The notes: generated by a model from the sequence alone, not told the origin. Positions 52,030 through 61,042 are shown, counted from the stretch's first letter. The stretch is 64,000 nucleotides of DNA from Murimonas intestini (GCF_024622195.1 NZ_JANKBI010000013.1:62001-126000), one strand, 5' to 3'. Numbers and translations are program-made.

Positions 52030-52950
52030 CTATTCGTCTTTAGAAACTAACCTGAACTGTATAAATGAAACTACAAGTATGAATGCCCCGAGGATGATAG
52101 CCATGGCAGAAGCCATGCCCGCTATGGACTGACCGGAACCAAATGCCAGATTTTTTATATACATAATGAGCACATTGACCTTGGGAGCTCCTCCCACCCC
52201 CTGCTGCGTCAGCATCAATGGCTGCCCGTATACATTAAAGCTCCCCGCCACAGTGATGACCAGGGTATAGAGCAGCTGGAATCTGATCGACGGCAGCGCA
52301 ATATACCAGATCCTCTTAAGGGCTCCTGCGCCGTCAAGCTCCGCCGATTCATACAGGTCTTTGGAGACGCCTGAGAGCGCCGCCTGGTAAATAACCATGT
52401 TTGTCCCCATTGTCCACCACACAGACATGATTATCAATGCGATCCATACATATGGGTATGTAGTTGTGACAGAATGTTTGACTCCAAACATGCTGATAAG
52501 CCCAAACCTTTTATTCAGCATCTGCATCCATATGATACCTACAGCAGATATGGAAAACAGTGTGGGGAGATAAAGGATTGACTGGAATATCTTGGAACCT
52601 CTTGGTTTCATATTCAGCAGGAGCGCAAATAAAAGCGGCACCAAGATGCTGACAGGTACATTAAGGACCACGAACAAAAGTGTGTTCTTCAGACCATCCA
52701 TGAACTGTATATGATAAGTTGATTCCCTATTAAACAGGATCTCCCTGTAATTCTCAAGGCCAGCCCACACAGGTGAGTTAATAAAATCCCATCTTGTAAA
52801 GGATATTACCAGACCATATATAATAGGTATTAACACAAAAATGGTAAATAAGATCAAATGCGGGCCAATAAAAGCAAAAGGCAGTAATCTGCCTTTTGCC
52901 TTCCGGGACCGCTTATTTTTGTCAGTATTTCCTGTACCTGTCTTCTTCAT
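52030..52950 (-). CDS. Carbohydrate ABC transporter permease (UgpA/MalF-like)
   Basis: The 306-residue permease begins with a basic stretch (KKTGTGNTDKNKRSRKAKGR) before six membrane helices, and has the EAA loop LYESAELDGAGALKRIWYIA. It is 12 bases from the next permease and 17 bases after the binding-protein gene, so all are cotranscribed. Confidence 0.9.
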   Translation of the reverse strand: MKKTGTGNTDKNKRSRKAKGRLLPFAFIGPHLILFTIFVLIPIIYGLVISFTRWDFINSPVWAGLENYREILFNRESTYHIQFMDGLKNTLLFVVLNVPVSILVPLLFALLLNMKPRGSKIFQSILYLPTLFSISAVGIIWMQMLNKRFGLISMFGVKHSVTTTYPYVWIALIIMSVWWTMGTNMVIYQAALSGVSKDLYESAELDGAGALKRIWYIALPSIRFQLLYTLVITVAGSFNVYGQPLMLTQQGVGGAPKVNVLIMYIKNLAFGSGQSIAGMASAMAIILGAFILVVSFIQFRLVSKDE

Positions 52951-52967
52951 CGTTCCCGCCGCCTTTT

Positions 52968-54332
52968 CTACTGGTTCTGTGCGATATTGTCCTCAACCTG
53001 TTTCTGAGCCTGGTTCAGTCCTTCCTCAAGGTCAATATTCCCAAACAGGATATCTCCAAATACTTTGTTAATGGCATCATCTGCATAACCAGTGTATTTA
53101 TAGTTCTTAAACTGGATAGATTCTTCAATTTCAGGTGTGGACACAAAGAAATGCTGGTTCATCTCTTTATACTCTGCCTCGTCATCAGCAGCGCTGCTGG
53201 CCGGAACCTGTCCTGACCTGGCCCACTCCAGGGTATTCTGGCGCACATATTCCAGAAATTGTGCAATTGTTTTTTCCTTCTCATCGCTTCTGGCATCATT
53301 CTTCAGCATTACGAACTGGTTTGAGTTAGCGAAGTTGTAGAATGTATCTGTGTTGTAGCAGATTGAATTTGTAATTCCCCAATTCAGTCCTTCAATAGCA
53401 TTTAAAGCATTTGCATCCCACACTCCGTCAGGACAGAAGATAGCTTCCCCTGCCATAAAGAGCTGAAGGTTATCTTCTCCTTCGTCACTGCAGCCGCCCA
53501 GGTCAACGATCTCTTTTAAAGTCTGCATAGCCTTTGCAAATTCCGGCCCATTGATGTTCGGTGTCGTCTCATCCTTGAACAATTCTGCACCCTCCTGCTT
53601 TGCCAGGGAAAGCGCCTGCTCATATCCGAAGAAGGATACCGGGATAGTCACGATCCCGTCCTCTGCTGCCTTTGGTATGATCTCCTTAATCTCATCGATC
53701 GTAATCAGGTTGTCATCCAGTACTCCCGGAGCATACTGTTCAACAAGATCTTTATTATATGCCACGCCAATCACACCCATGTCCAGAGGCACAGCGTACT
53801 GTTCTCCGTCAAATGTGCCTGTATCCCACACAGCCGCCTTGTAGTTCTCTTTTTTGATCTCAGGTGCGGCGTCCAGCACCGGCTTCATGGATTCCAGCAG
53901 CCCCTGGGCATAAAACATGGGGATTCTGGCCACATCCACGATGGTAAGGTCAGGAATTCCTTTTCCTGAATTTACTACTGTCGGGATCTTTGTATAAAGG
54001 TCACCTGAAGCCATTGTCACATTCTTAATTCGGTATTTAGGGTTTGTTGCATTGAAGCCTTCAACCATAGCCTTCATATTATCGCCGTCAGGCCCTGTAA
54101 AGAAGTTCCAGAATTCTATCTCGTTTTCAGAGGTGCCTTCATCAGATGCATCATCGCCGCTTTTAACAACGCCATCCTGTACATCTGCATTTACCTTTTC
54201 TGCTGTTTCTTTAACTGCAGCCGTTTTTGCGCTTTCCGCATCAGCGCTGTTGCCGCAGCCTGCAAATGTCCCCGCCATAAGTGCTGCTGTCAGACAAAGA
54301 GATAATCCTATTTTTCCGTTTTTCTTAATCAT
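52968..54332 (-). CDS. Sugar-binding lipoprotein of the GH116 locus
   Basis: The 454-residue protein has a signal peptide with lipobox TFAGC (Cys26), a short charged linker and a family 1 solute-binding domain with IEFWNFFTGPDGDNMKAMV and the VAYNKDLVEQYAPG region. It brings substrate to the two permeases. It is the first gene after the promoter at 54468-54494 and opposite the ArsR-type regulator. The ligand is probably a glycoside or oligosaccharide that GH116 later cleaves. Confidence 0.9.
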   Translation of the reverse strand: MIKKNGKIGLSLCLTAALMAGTFAGCGNSADAESAKTAAVKETAEKVNADVQDGVVKSGDDASDEGTSENEIEFWNFFTGPDGDNMKAMVEGFNATNPKYRIKNVTMASGDLYTKIPTVVNSGKGIPDLTIVDVARIPMFYAQGLLESMKPVLDAAPEIKKENYKAAVWDTGTFDGEQYAVPLDMGVIGVAYNKDLVEQYAPGVLDDNLITIDEIKEIIPKAAEDGIVTIPVSFFGYEQALSLAKQEGAELFKDETTPNINGPEFAKAMQTLKEIVDLGGCSDEGEDNLQLFMAGEAIFCPDGVWDANALNAIEGLNWGITNSICYNTDTFYNFANSNQFVMLKNDARSDEKEKTIAQFLEYVRQNTLEWARSGQVPASSAADDEAEYKEMNQHFFVSTPEIEESIQFKNYKYTGYADDAINKVFGDILFGNIDLEEGLNQAQKQVEDNIAQNQ

Positions 54333-54467
54333 AATCTTGAAGTCCTCCTTTTAATTAATGTTTTTGTTAACATTTCAAGAAACTGCAGTTTCCAATAAGA
54401 CGAAAAATAACCAATATTTGGTACTTTTTCAATTGCTTTTTGTGCAATCCGTCATCTTTAAGCATAT

Positions 54468-54494
54468 AGTATATCACTTCATGTTGTTTGTCAA
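54468..54494 (-). promoter_or_regulatory. Promoter of the GH116 transport operon
   Basis: On the minus strand a perfect TTGACA (54489-54494) is followed by TATACTAT; TATACT lies 15 nt away (54468-54473), or TACTAT at 17. The 390-bp intergenic region around it (54333-54725) is very AT-rich and has no gene. AATATTATTAACGTTTAACTT nearby may hold a regulator site, but I see no clear palindrome. Confidence 0.65.
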
Positions 54495-54725
54495 TACACA
54501 AATTAATAATATTATTAACGTTTAACTTTTGAATTAACAGTGCATGTTGTCAGCATCTATTGTGTTTATATTTAAATATTAATTTTATTTATTCTACAAA
54601 CTATTCCTTAATTTTGTTTATTTCTTATTATTTTCTCTCTTTTTTCAATCAGCACAATTCACTTTACAATTAACCTTATTATGTTATACTGAATTAAATA
54701 AAATGTGTTTTACAAGGAGGTTTAT

Positions 54726-55631
54726 ATGCAGCTTGACATTTCCTCGAATAGTTTACCTATTTATGAAGCATTAGCAAGCAGTGTCCGTCTGGAGCTGCTG
54801 CGTCTGATATCTGCCGGGGATTACAGCATCACCGAGCTCTCCAAAAAGCTGAACCTGAGCAAAGCCATTATCACAAAGCATATACAGAAGCTGGAGGCGG
54901 CGAGGCTTATAACAAGCAAAAAAATACCCGGAAAGTCAGGTGTCAAAAAAATACCTCACCTGGCAGTTGATACTATTGAAATAACATTCCCCACACAGAT
55001 ATACCATTCTTTCTCCATGTACACTACTTCTATCCAGCTGGGCCACTATACCAATTTCGAGGTGGTCCCCACCTGCGGGCTGGCTACCGCAGAAAATATT
55101 GTAGGAAAACTGGATGACCCGCTTTCCTTTGTGGAGCCTTCCAGGGTCAACGCCTCCCTTCTCTGGTTTTCAGAAGGGTATGTGGAGTACAAGATACCAA
55201 ACAACCTGGCTCCCGACCAGAATCCTGAAATGCTGGAATTCGTTATGGAGATCGCCTCCGAATTCCCCTACTCCAACAATGTGTGGCCAAGTGATATCTC
55301 CTTTTTTATCAACAATATACCCATTGGCACCTGGACCTGCCCCGGCAACTTTTCTGATGCAAGAGGCTTCTACACACCCTCGTGGTGGGATGACAACCTG
55401 AGCCAGTACGGCCTGCTCAAGCATCTGCGGATAAGCCACACCAATTGTGCTATTGACGGCGAAAAGCTCTCGGACGTAAATCTGAAAGATCTGAACATAA
55501 AAGACCATCAGTTCATTGACTTCAGAATAGCTGTCCTGCCTGGTGCAGCCAACAAAGGGGGGCTGACTCTTTTTGGGAAAGACTTTGGCAACCACCCCCA
55601 GGACATTATAGCTAATCTGTATTTTTCGTAG
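54726..55631 (+). CDS. ArsR-type transcriptional regulator with large C-terminal domain
   Basis: The 301-residue protein has an N-terminal winged helix (about residues 10-85; SSVRLELLRLISAGDYSITE, then LNLSKAIITKHIQKLEAARL). The C-terminal part of about 210 residues is beta-rich, with conserved-looking pieces such as WPSDISFFINNIPIGTWTCP, FYTPSWWDDNLSQYGLLKHL and GGLTLFGKDFGNHPQDI. It has no ArsR metal-binding Cys motif; a sugar ligand is more likely. ATG 54726 follows AAGGAGG. It is divergent from the GH116 operon and probably controls it. Confidence 0.82.
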   Translation: MQLDISSNSLPIYEALASSVRLELLRLISAGDYSITELSKKLNLSKAIITKHIQKLEAARLITSKKIPGKSGVKKIPHLAVDTIEITFPTQIYHSFSMYTTSIQLGHYTNFEVVPTCGLATAENIVGKLDDPLSFVEPSRVNASLLWFSEGYVEYKIPNNLAPDQNPEMLEFVMEIASEFPYSNNVWPSDISFFINNIPIGTWTCPGNFSDARGFYTPSWWDDNLSQYGLLKHLRISHTNCAIDGEKLSDVNLKDLNIKDHQFIDFRIAVLPGAANKGGLTLFGKDFGNHPQDIIANLYFS

Positions 55632-55720
55632 CCGGCCCGCAATCATTTTTATCTTTGCTTTTTGTCCATCCTCTGCTATAATCTTTCTTAGCAATATAAT
55701 ACAGAAAGGAAGCGTGACAT

Positions 55721-55978
55721 ATGAGATACAAAACACATGGTGTCTGTTCTTCAGAAATCAACTTCGAACTGGAAGATGACAAGATCAAAAAAGTAGAGTT
55801 TGTAGGCGGCTGCTCCGGCAATACGCAGGGTGTAGCCAGGCTTGTTGAAGGGATGAAAACAGAGGAGGCTATTGCCAGACTGGAAGGTATCCGCTGCGGG
55901 AGAAGGCCCACATCCTGTCCTGACCAGCTTGCAAAAGCTTTAAAAGAGGCCATCAGCAGTTCTGGTAACCAGCAGTAA
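55721..55978 (+). CDS. TSCPD domain protein (TIGR03905 family)
   Basis: The 85-residue protein has the pattern YKTHGVCSSEINFELEDDKI, GGCSGNTQGVARLVEGM and RCGRRPTSCPDQLAKAL. The same domain occurs at the C-terminus of some class II ribonucleotide reductases; the stand-alone form has no known function. Three to four Cys residues could bind metal or take part in redox exchange. GGAAGCG lies upstream. The following lipoprotein gene starts 80 bases later. Confidence 0.88.
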   Translation: MRYKTHGVCSSEINFELEDDKIKKVEFVGGCSGNTQGVARLVEGMKTEEAIARLEGIRCGRRPTSCPDQLAKALKEAISSSGNQQ

Positions 55979-56057
55979 CAAAGAGGAGGTCCTTATCCCT
56001 TATTCACAGAGACAGGACGATCACATGTCATTACAAAGGCACAGGAGGTATGCAAAA

Positions 56058-57023
56058 ATGGATTTTAAAAAACTTCATATTTTTGCACGGGTTCTTCTGT
56101 GCCTTTTCTCATTTACTCTTCTGGCCGGCTGCGGAAGCCCGCCGGGGGAGACTGGCCTATATGAGAAAAAAACATCAGAAGCGGCTGGCAGCGCCGGGGA
56201 TAAGGGCAGCTGGGACAGCACACCAAAGGTGCTCACCCCCACTGCTGACGGCCTCGTTACATATGGAAACGAGGCTGCCTTAATAGATGCTTCCCACACT
56301 CAGGACGGCTATATCATGGCCACCTACCTGGGCTCCTCTTCCAAGGTAAAGCTCCAGATCAAGGGGCCTGACGGCGTCACATATACATACGACATGAAAC
56401 AGGGAGGATATGATACCTTTCCTCTCAGCGCAGGAGACGGTTCTTACGACATTGGAGTATATGAAAATATAGCAGGTGATAAATACTCCACTGCTTTCTT
56501 CCAGACTATAGATGTTCAGCTGAAGGATGAATTTACCCCCTTCCTGTACCCAAACCAGTTTGTCAATTATAATAAAGACACTGAGGCCGTCGCCCTCGCC
56601 CAGGAGCTTTCAGCCGGCGCCGGCAGCGGTCTGGATGTGGTTACTAATATCTATCATTATGTAATTGATAATATAAGTTATGATGATGAGAAGGCGGTGG
56701 ATCCGCCCACTGGTTATCTGCCTGATCTGGATGAAACTCTGGACACGAAAAAGGGGATCTGTTTTGACTATGCCTCACTCATGACATGCATGCTCCGTTC
56801 CCAAGGAATACCCACGAAGCTTCAGATCGGTTTCTCCGGAGAGATCAAGCACGCCTGGATCAGCACCTACTTAGAGGAGACAGGATGGGTGGACAATATC
56901 ATAGAATTTGACGGCAGGGACTGGGAGCTGATGGATCCTACCTTCGCCGCCAATACAGATGCCGCTCAGCTGAAAAAATATATTGGTGATGGAAGCAATT
57001 ATACACTGCAATATTCCAGATAA
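56058..57023 (+). CDS. Transglutaminase-like lipoprotein
   Basis: The 321-residue protein has a signal peptide with lipobox LLAGC, an N-terminal beta domain and a transglutaminase-like core with the catalytic triad: Cys in KKGICFDYASLMTCMLRSQG, His in IKHAWISTYLEETGWV and Asp in WELMDPTF. Bacterial members are usually cysteine proteases or peptidases on the outer membrane face. ATG 56058 has AGGAGG nine bases upstream. The gene lies 18 bases before pilC on the same strand, so it may belong to the pilus-like operon. Confidence 0.85.
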   Translation: MDFKKLHIFARVLLCLFSFTLLAGCGSPPGETGLYEKKTSEAAGSAGDKGSWDSTPKVLTPTADGLVTYGNEAALIDASHTQDGYIMATYLGSSSKVKLQIKGPDGVTYTYDMKQGGYDTFPLSAGDGSYDIGVYENIAGDKYSTAFFQTIDVQLKDEFTPFLYPNQFVNYNKDTEAVALAQELSAGAGSGLDVVTNIYHYVIDNISYDDEKAVDPPTGYLPDLDETLDTKKGICFDYASLMTCMLRSQGIPTKLQIGFSGEIKHAWISTYLEETGWVDNIIEFDGRDWELMDPTFAANTDAAQLKKYIGDGSNYTLQYSR

Positions 57024-57041
57024 CAGTAGAAAGGAGTCCAT

Positions 57042-58103
57042 ATGGCAAGCAATGAGAAGATAAAAATGCTGTCCAACACAGAGTTGTCCGCTTTTTGTGA
57101 CCAGATGGCCATGATCCTGCGCTCCGGCATCTCTGCCGCAGAGGGGATCACTATTTTAAAGGAGGACGCCGCCACCCCTGAAGCAGCCGGCATTTTCGGT
57201 ATGATAGAGACTGAGTTAGAGGAGACAGGACAGCTGCACCTGGCTATAAAGGCGGCCAAAGTATTTCCCAAATACCTGCTGGATATGGCCGAGATCGGTG
57301 AATCCTCCGGAAAGCTGGATGAGGTCATGGCCTCACTGGCAAAGTACTATGAGCGTGAGGAAAATATTACAAAGGGAATCAAAAATGCCGTGACATACCC
57401 CTTTGTCATGATCGCCATGATGGTTGTCATTATTTTGATCCTTATCATAAAGGTCATGCCGATCTTTAATCAGGTATTCATACAATTGGGCAGCGAAATG
57501 ACGGGCTTTTCCCGGGGTGTCTTAAATCTGGGCTCTGTCCTCAGCCGTTATTCTGTGGTATTCATAGCTGTTCTCGCCGTGCTGGCAGGGCTTCTCATAT
57601 ACTGCATAAAGTCCCGGAGGGGCCGTGCTTCTTTCCGTGCCCTTGCAGCCAGGCTGCCGTTCACCAGAAAACTGTTTGCCAGCATCGCCTCAGGCAGATT
57701 TGCCAGCGGTATGGCCCTCACTCTTTCCAGCGGGCTTGACATGGATGAGAGCCTTGCCATGACTGCCAGGCTTGTGGATAATCCTGTTATGGAAGAAAAA
57801 ATCCGCAGATGCCAGCAGCTCATAGCTGAGGGGACAAATTTTTCAGATGCCCTTCTCAAATCAGATATCTTTACAGGGATCTATTCAAAAATGGTATCTG
57901 TGGGCTTTAAGACAGGGTCGGCTGATGAGATCATGCAGAAGGTGGCGGACCAGTATGAAGCAGAGGTGGACGGAAGGATCGACCACCTGATAGGTATACT
58001 GGAGCCGTCTCTCGTAGCTGTCCTGTCCATACTTGTAGGCATGATCCTGCTGTCAGTCATGCTCCCTCTTCTGGGGATCATGTCAGGCATCAGCGCATTT
58101 TAA
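57042..58103 (+). CDS. pilC: Type II secretion/type IV pilus inner-membrane platform protein (PilC/GspF family)
   Basis: The 353-residue protein has two T2SSF domains (about residues 12-135 and 215-335), each with the FCDQMAMILRSGISAAEGI- or ASGMALTLSSGLDMDESLAM-type helix start. It has three membrane helices (about 118-140, 168-188 and 325-347). PilC is the membrane rotor that couples the ATPase to the pseudopilus. It starts with an AAAGGAG site and is followed closely by four small pilin-like genes and pilT. Confidence 0.9.
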   Translation: MASNEKIKMLSNTELSAFCDQMAMILRSGISAAEGITILKEDAATPEAAGIFGMIETELEETGQLHLAIKAAKVFPKYLLDMAEIGESSGKLDEVMASLAKYYEREENITKGIKNAVTYPFVMIAMMVVIILILIIKVMPIFNQVFIQLGSEMTGFSRGVLNLGSVLSRYSVVFIAVLAVLAGLLIYCIKSRRGRASFRALAARLPFTRKLFASIASGRFASGMALTLSSGLDMDESLAMTARLVDNPVMEEKIRRCQQLIAEGTNFSDALLKSDIFTGIYSKMVSVGFKTGSADEIMQKVADQYEAEVDGRIDHLIGILEPSLVAVLSILVGMILLSVMLPLLGIMSGISAF

Positions 58104-58117
58104 AGAGGTGATTCTAT

Positions 58118-58450
58118 ATGAACCGTTTCAGCCACAAACATTCAGGGAGGTCCCCGTTAAAAGGGCTGCTCATACCGCTCTGTTCTTTTATTGCCGCCAT
58201 GGCGGCGCTTCTCTACGGGCTTTCTTCCATCTCTGACGTGACCGCATCAGAGCAGAAAAAAAGTCTTGAAGCAGCTCTTAGCAGAAGCATAATGGACTGC
58301 TATTCCACTGAAGGGGCTTATCCTGAAAATCTTGATTACATAGAAGAGCACTACCCTCTTTATTATGATAAAGACAGATTTTATATCAGCTATCAGCCAA
58401 TCGGTTCTAACATCATGCCCGTTGTGACTGTCATTGATAAAAAACCTTAG
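58118..58450 (+). CDS. Small pilin-like membrane protein
   Basis: The 110-residue protein has a basic N-terminus (MNRFSHKHSGRSPLKG), one membrane helix (about residues 17-36) and a short extracytoplasmic domain with AYPENLDYIEEHYPLYYDKD and SYQPIGSNIMPVVTVI, similar in style to the C-terminal part of type IV pilins. The prepilin peptidase motif G|FxxxE is absent. The gene lies 14 bases after pilC. I do not recognise a named family. Confidence 0.7.
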   Translation: MNRFSHKHSGRSPLKGLLIPLCSFIAAMAALLYGLSSISDVTASEQKKSLEAALSRSIMDCYSTEGAYPENLDYIEEHYPLYYDKDRFYISYQPIGSNIMPVVTVIDKKP

Positions 58451-58459
58451 GAGGCGCCT

Positions 58460-58987
58460 ATGAGATTTACAGGTAAAAGAGAACATGTTGTTGATTTCAT
58501 ATTTACGCTGGCGCTTTTCTGTGTTTTTGCCGCCTCTTCGGTACTGGTGACGGTAATCGGCGCGGGCGTATACAAATCAGTGACCTCACATATGCAGATA
58601 AATAATACATCCAGAACCTCTCTGGCCTATATATCCGAGAAAATACGCCAGAATGATGTGGCTTCATCAGTGTCCGCCCAGGAGATAGAAGGACATACCG
58701 CCCTTGTCCTGTCTGAATACTATGACGGGACAGAATACGCCACTTATATCTATGAGGACGAAGGTCAGTTAAAGGAGCTTTTTCAGAAAGCTTCCTCAAC
58801 CCCTGCTCTCGCAGCCGGACAGCCGATCATGGAAGTCTCAGACTTTGAAGCCGTGCAGCTGAAGGACCGCCTGTACAGATTTACTGTAGAAGATACGGAC
58901 GGCGGGAGGTTCTCAGTGGATGTATGCCAAAAAAGCGTCTCAAAGAATGATTCTGCTGACGCCAAAGGAGGCACGGATGAAAAATAA
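58460..58987 (+). CDS. DUF4860-type pilus-associated protein
   Basis: The 175-residue protein has one N-terminal membrane helix (about residues 10-36, VVDFIFTLALFCVFAASSVL) and an extracytoplasmic domain with TSLAYISEKIRQND and an FTVEDTDGGRFSVDVC end. The layout fits a minor pseudopilin lacking a classical cleavage site. ATG 58460 has AGGAGG upstream. Its last 11 bases overlap the next gene. Confidence 0.7.
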   Translation: MRFTGKREHVVDFIFTLALFCVFAASSVLVTVIGAGVYKSVTSHMQINNTSRTSLAYISEKIRQNDVASSVSAQEIEGHTALVLSEYYDGTEYATYIYEDEGQLKELFQKASSTPALAAGQPIMEVSDFEAVQLKDRLYRFTVEDTDGGRFSVDVCQKSVSKNDSADAKGGTDEK

Positions 58988-59465
58988 CTCCCGATCCACA
59001 CATTCAAAGTCTGGTCTTTTTTTAATGGAACTGATTCTTGTGATCCTGTTTTTTTCTATTGCAGGAGCGATCTGCATCCAGATATTTGTGAAGGCTCATC
59101 TTCTGAGCCGTTCTGCCTCAAAGCTTAACAGAGCTGTTGCCCTGGCACAGAGTGCAGCCGCAGGCCTGGAGGCCGGAAACGGTTCTCTTGAGGACCTGGC
59201 TCTGCAGTTTCCTGAGGGTATCCTGGATACGGATACAGATGACAGCCTCTCACATTTTACAGTTTATTATGATGACGCCTGGAAGCCCTGCGGCAAAGCC
59301 AGCGCGGTATATTCCCTGAATGTCCTGGCGCCGCGCATTGCAGCTCCGGGTACATTAAACGGGGAATCTGTCGTTATATCCCGCCTTGGCTCCCAGAACA
59401 GTGAAATCTACCGGCTGGCGTTTAACATCTATACTCCGGCAGCTGCGAAAGGGGGCGAAGGCTGA
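58977..59465 (+). CDS. Prepilin-type pseudopilin
   Basis: The 162-residue protein begins with a basic leader and SGLFLMELILVILFFSIAGA, which fits the class III prepilin signal: cleavage after Gly, Leu/Phe next and Glu at position 5 of the mature protein, then a long hydrophobic helix. The rest is a small extracytoplasmic domain with a HFTVYYDDAWKPCG turn. ATG 58977 follows AAAGGAGG and overlaps the previous stop. The prepilin peptidase is not in the window. Confidence 0.78.
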   Translation: MKNNSRSTHSKSGLFLMELILVILFFSIAGAICIQIFVKAHLLSRSASKLNRAVALAQSAAAGLEAGNGSLEDLALQFPEGILDTDTDDSLSHFTVYYDDAWKPCGKASAVYSLNVLAPRIAAPGTLNGESVVISRLGSQNSEIYRLAFNIYTPAAAKGGEG

Positions 59466-59959
59466 TGGACAAGAAAAAACATTTTTCCATGAATGTAGGG
59501 ATATCCTGGATCCTGGTAATATTTATACTGCTCTGTCTCGTTACCTTTGGAGTGCTCTCCATGGTAAGCGCCAATTCTGATTACCAGATGAGCAAAAAGA
59601 CCGCAGACAGGATTACAGCCTTTTATGAAGCCAGCAGCCGGGCCCAGGATGTTTTAAAACAGATAGACCAGGAGCTGGCAGCTTCTTTTTCAGACGGCAG
59701 CTTTCCCCAGTCCGCTCTGGCCAAACTCGCTAAAGATCAGGAGCTGGCAGACAGCCACTCCCTTTCTGTCTCTGAGGAGAATACTATCTCCTTTTCAGAG
59801 ACTCTCTCCGACACCCAGGCGCTGAGTGTTTCTCTTGAGACCGTACAGGCTCCTGCACAAGGCGAACAGCTTTACAGGATCACCTGCTGGCAGGTAGTCT
59901 CTACTGTAGAGTGGGATTATGAGGACACCGGAGAATTATTTAACGGAACCCTTGAATAA
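59465..59959 (+). CDS. Pilus-operon membrane protein
   Basis: The 164-residue protein has one N-terminal helix (about residues 11-34, VGISWILVIFILLCLVTFGV) and an extracytoplasmic part with an Ala/Gln-rich helix and Ser-rich strands (SVSEENTISFSETLSDTQAL). It resembles PilX-type minor proteins by position and shape only. Its ATG overlaps the previous stop by one base (TGATG), giving tight coupling. Confidence 0.68.
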   Translation: MDKKKHFSMNVGISWILVIFILLCLVTFGVLSMVSANSDYQMSKKTADRITAFYEASSRAQDVLKQIDQELAASFSDGSFPQSALAKLAKDQELADSHSLSVSEENTISFSETLSDTQALSVSLETVQAPAQGEQLYRITCWQVVSTVEWDYEDTGELFNGTLE

Positions 59960-59977
59960 AAATGATTGGAGGATATT

Positions 59978-61042
59978 ATGGACATCACTGAAATGCTTAG
60001 AAAGGCCCAGGAATCAGGTGCTTCTGATATCTTTATTATAGCGGGCCTGCCTCTTTCCTATAAAGTAAACGGAGTCTTAAAGGAACTCTCTGAAACAAAC
60101 CTTCTGCCCGCTGACACGCAGGATATCATAGAACAGATCTATGTACTGGCCGGAAACAGAGACATCTCTCATTTTGAAGAGCATGGGGATGATGATTTCT
60201 CCTTTGCTGTTCCCGGAATGTCCCGTTTCCGGGTCAGTACTTATAAACAGAGGGGCTCCATGGCGGCTGTAGTGCGTGTCATCGCATTCTCTCTTCCCCA
60301 CCCATATGAACTGGGCATTTCAGAAAATATCATCCGGCTGGTGGACGCCAATAAGGGGCTTATTCTTGTGACCGGTCCCGCCGGCAGCGGTAAATCCACT
60401 ACCCTGGCATGTATGGTGGATCATATCAACAGCACAAGAGAGAATCACATCATCACTCTGGAGGACCCGCTTGAATTCCTTCACAAGCACAAGAAAAGCA
60501 TCGTGAGCCAGAGGGAGATCTCTACCGATACAGACAGCTACATCGTGGCACTGCGGGCAGCACTGCGCCAGAGTCCCGATGTGATCCTCTTAGGTGAGAT
60601 GCGTGATTACGAGACAATACAGACTGCCATGACGGCGGCTGAGACAGGCCATCTTGTTTTATCCAGCCTCCACACCATAGGCGCAGCCAACACCATAGAC
60701 CGTATCATTGACGTGTTCCCGCCCAACCAGCAGCGGCAGATAACCGTCCAGCTGGCCATGGTCCTGAATGCCGTAGTCTCCCAGCAGCTCGTTCCGGCCA
60801 CAGACGGCACCCTCATACCCGCTTTTGAGGTGATGACTCTGACACCTGCTATCAGAAACATGATAAGAGACGGTAAGCTTCATCAGATAGACGGGGTTAT
60901 CTATTCATCTGCAAGCGCCGATATGATCGCAATGGATACCAGCCTGCTTAACCTTGTCCGCCAAAACCGCATAACGAAGCTGACTGCAGTCAAGTATGCT
61001 TCAAATCCGGAGATGCTGGAAAAGAAGCTTAAGATGATTTAG
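59978..61042 (+). CDS. pilT: Type IV pilus retraction-type ATPase
   Basis: The 354-residue hexameric ATPase has Walker A GPAGSGKS (133-140), the Asp box LEDPLEF, Walker B PDVILLGEMRD, the His box GHLVLSSLHT and the PilT-specific AIRNMIRD (AIRNLIRE) motif. PilT drives pilus retraction. ATG 59978 is chosen for GGAGG five bases upstream; TTG 59966 is part of that site. It closes the operon. No PilB/GspE extension ATPase is present here, so this protein may serve both directions or work with a remote partner. Confidence 0.92.
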   Translation: MDITEMLRKAQESGASDIFIIAGLPLSYKVNGVLKELSETNLLPADTQDIIEQIYVLAGNRDISHFEEHGDDDFSFAVPGMSRFRVSTYKQRGSMAAVVRVIAFSLPHPYELGISENIIRLVDANKGLILVTGPAGSGKSTTLACMVDHINSTRENHIITLEDPLEFLHKHKKSIVSQREISTDTDSYIVALRAALRQSPDVILLGEMRDYETIQTAMTAAETGHLVLSSLHTIGAANTIDRIIDVFPPNQQRQITVQLAMVLNAVVSQQLVPATDGTLIPAFEVMTLTPAIRNMIRDGKLHQIDGVIYSSASADMIAMDTSLLNLVRQNRITKLTAVKYASNPEMLEKKLKMI

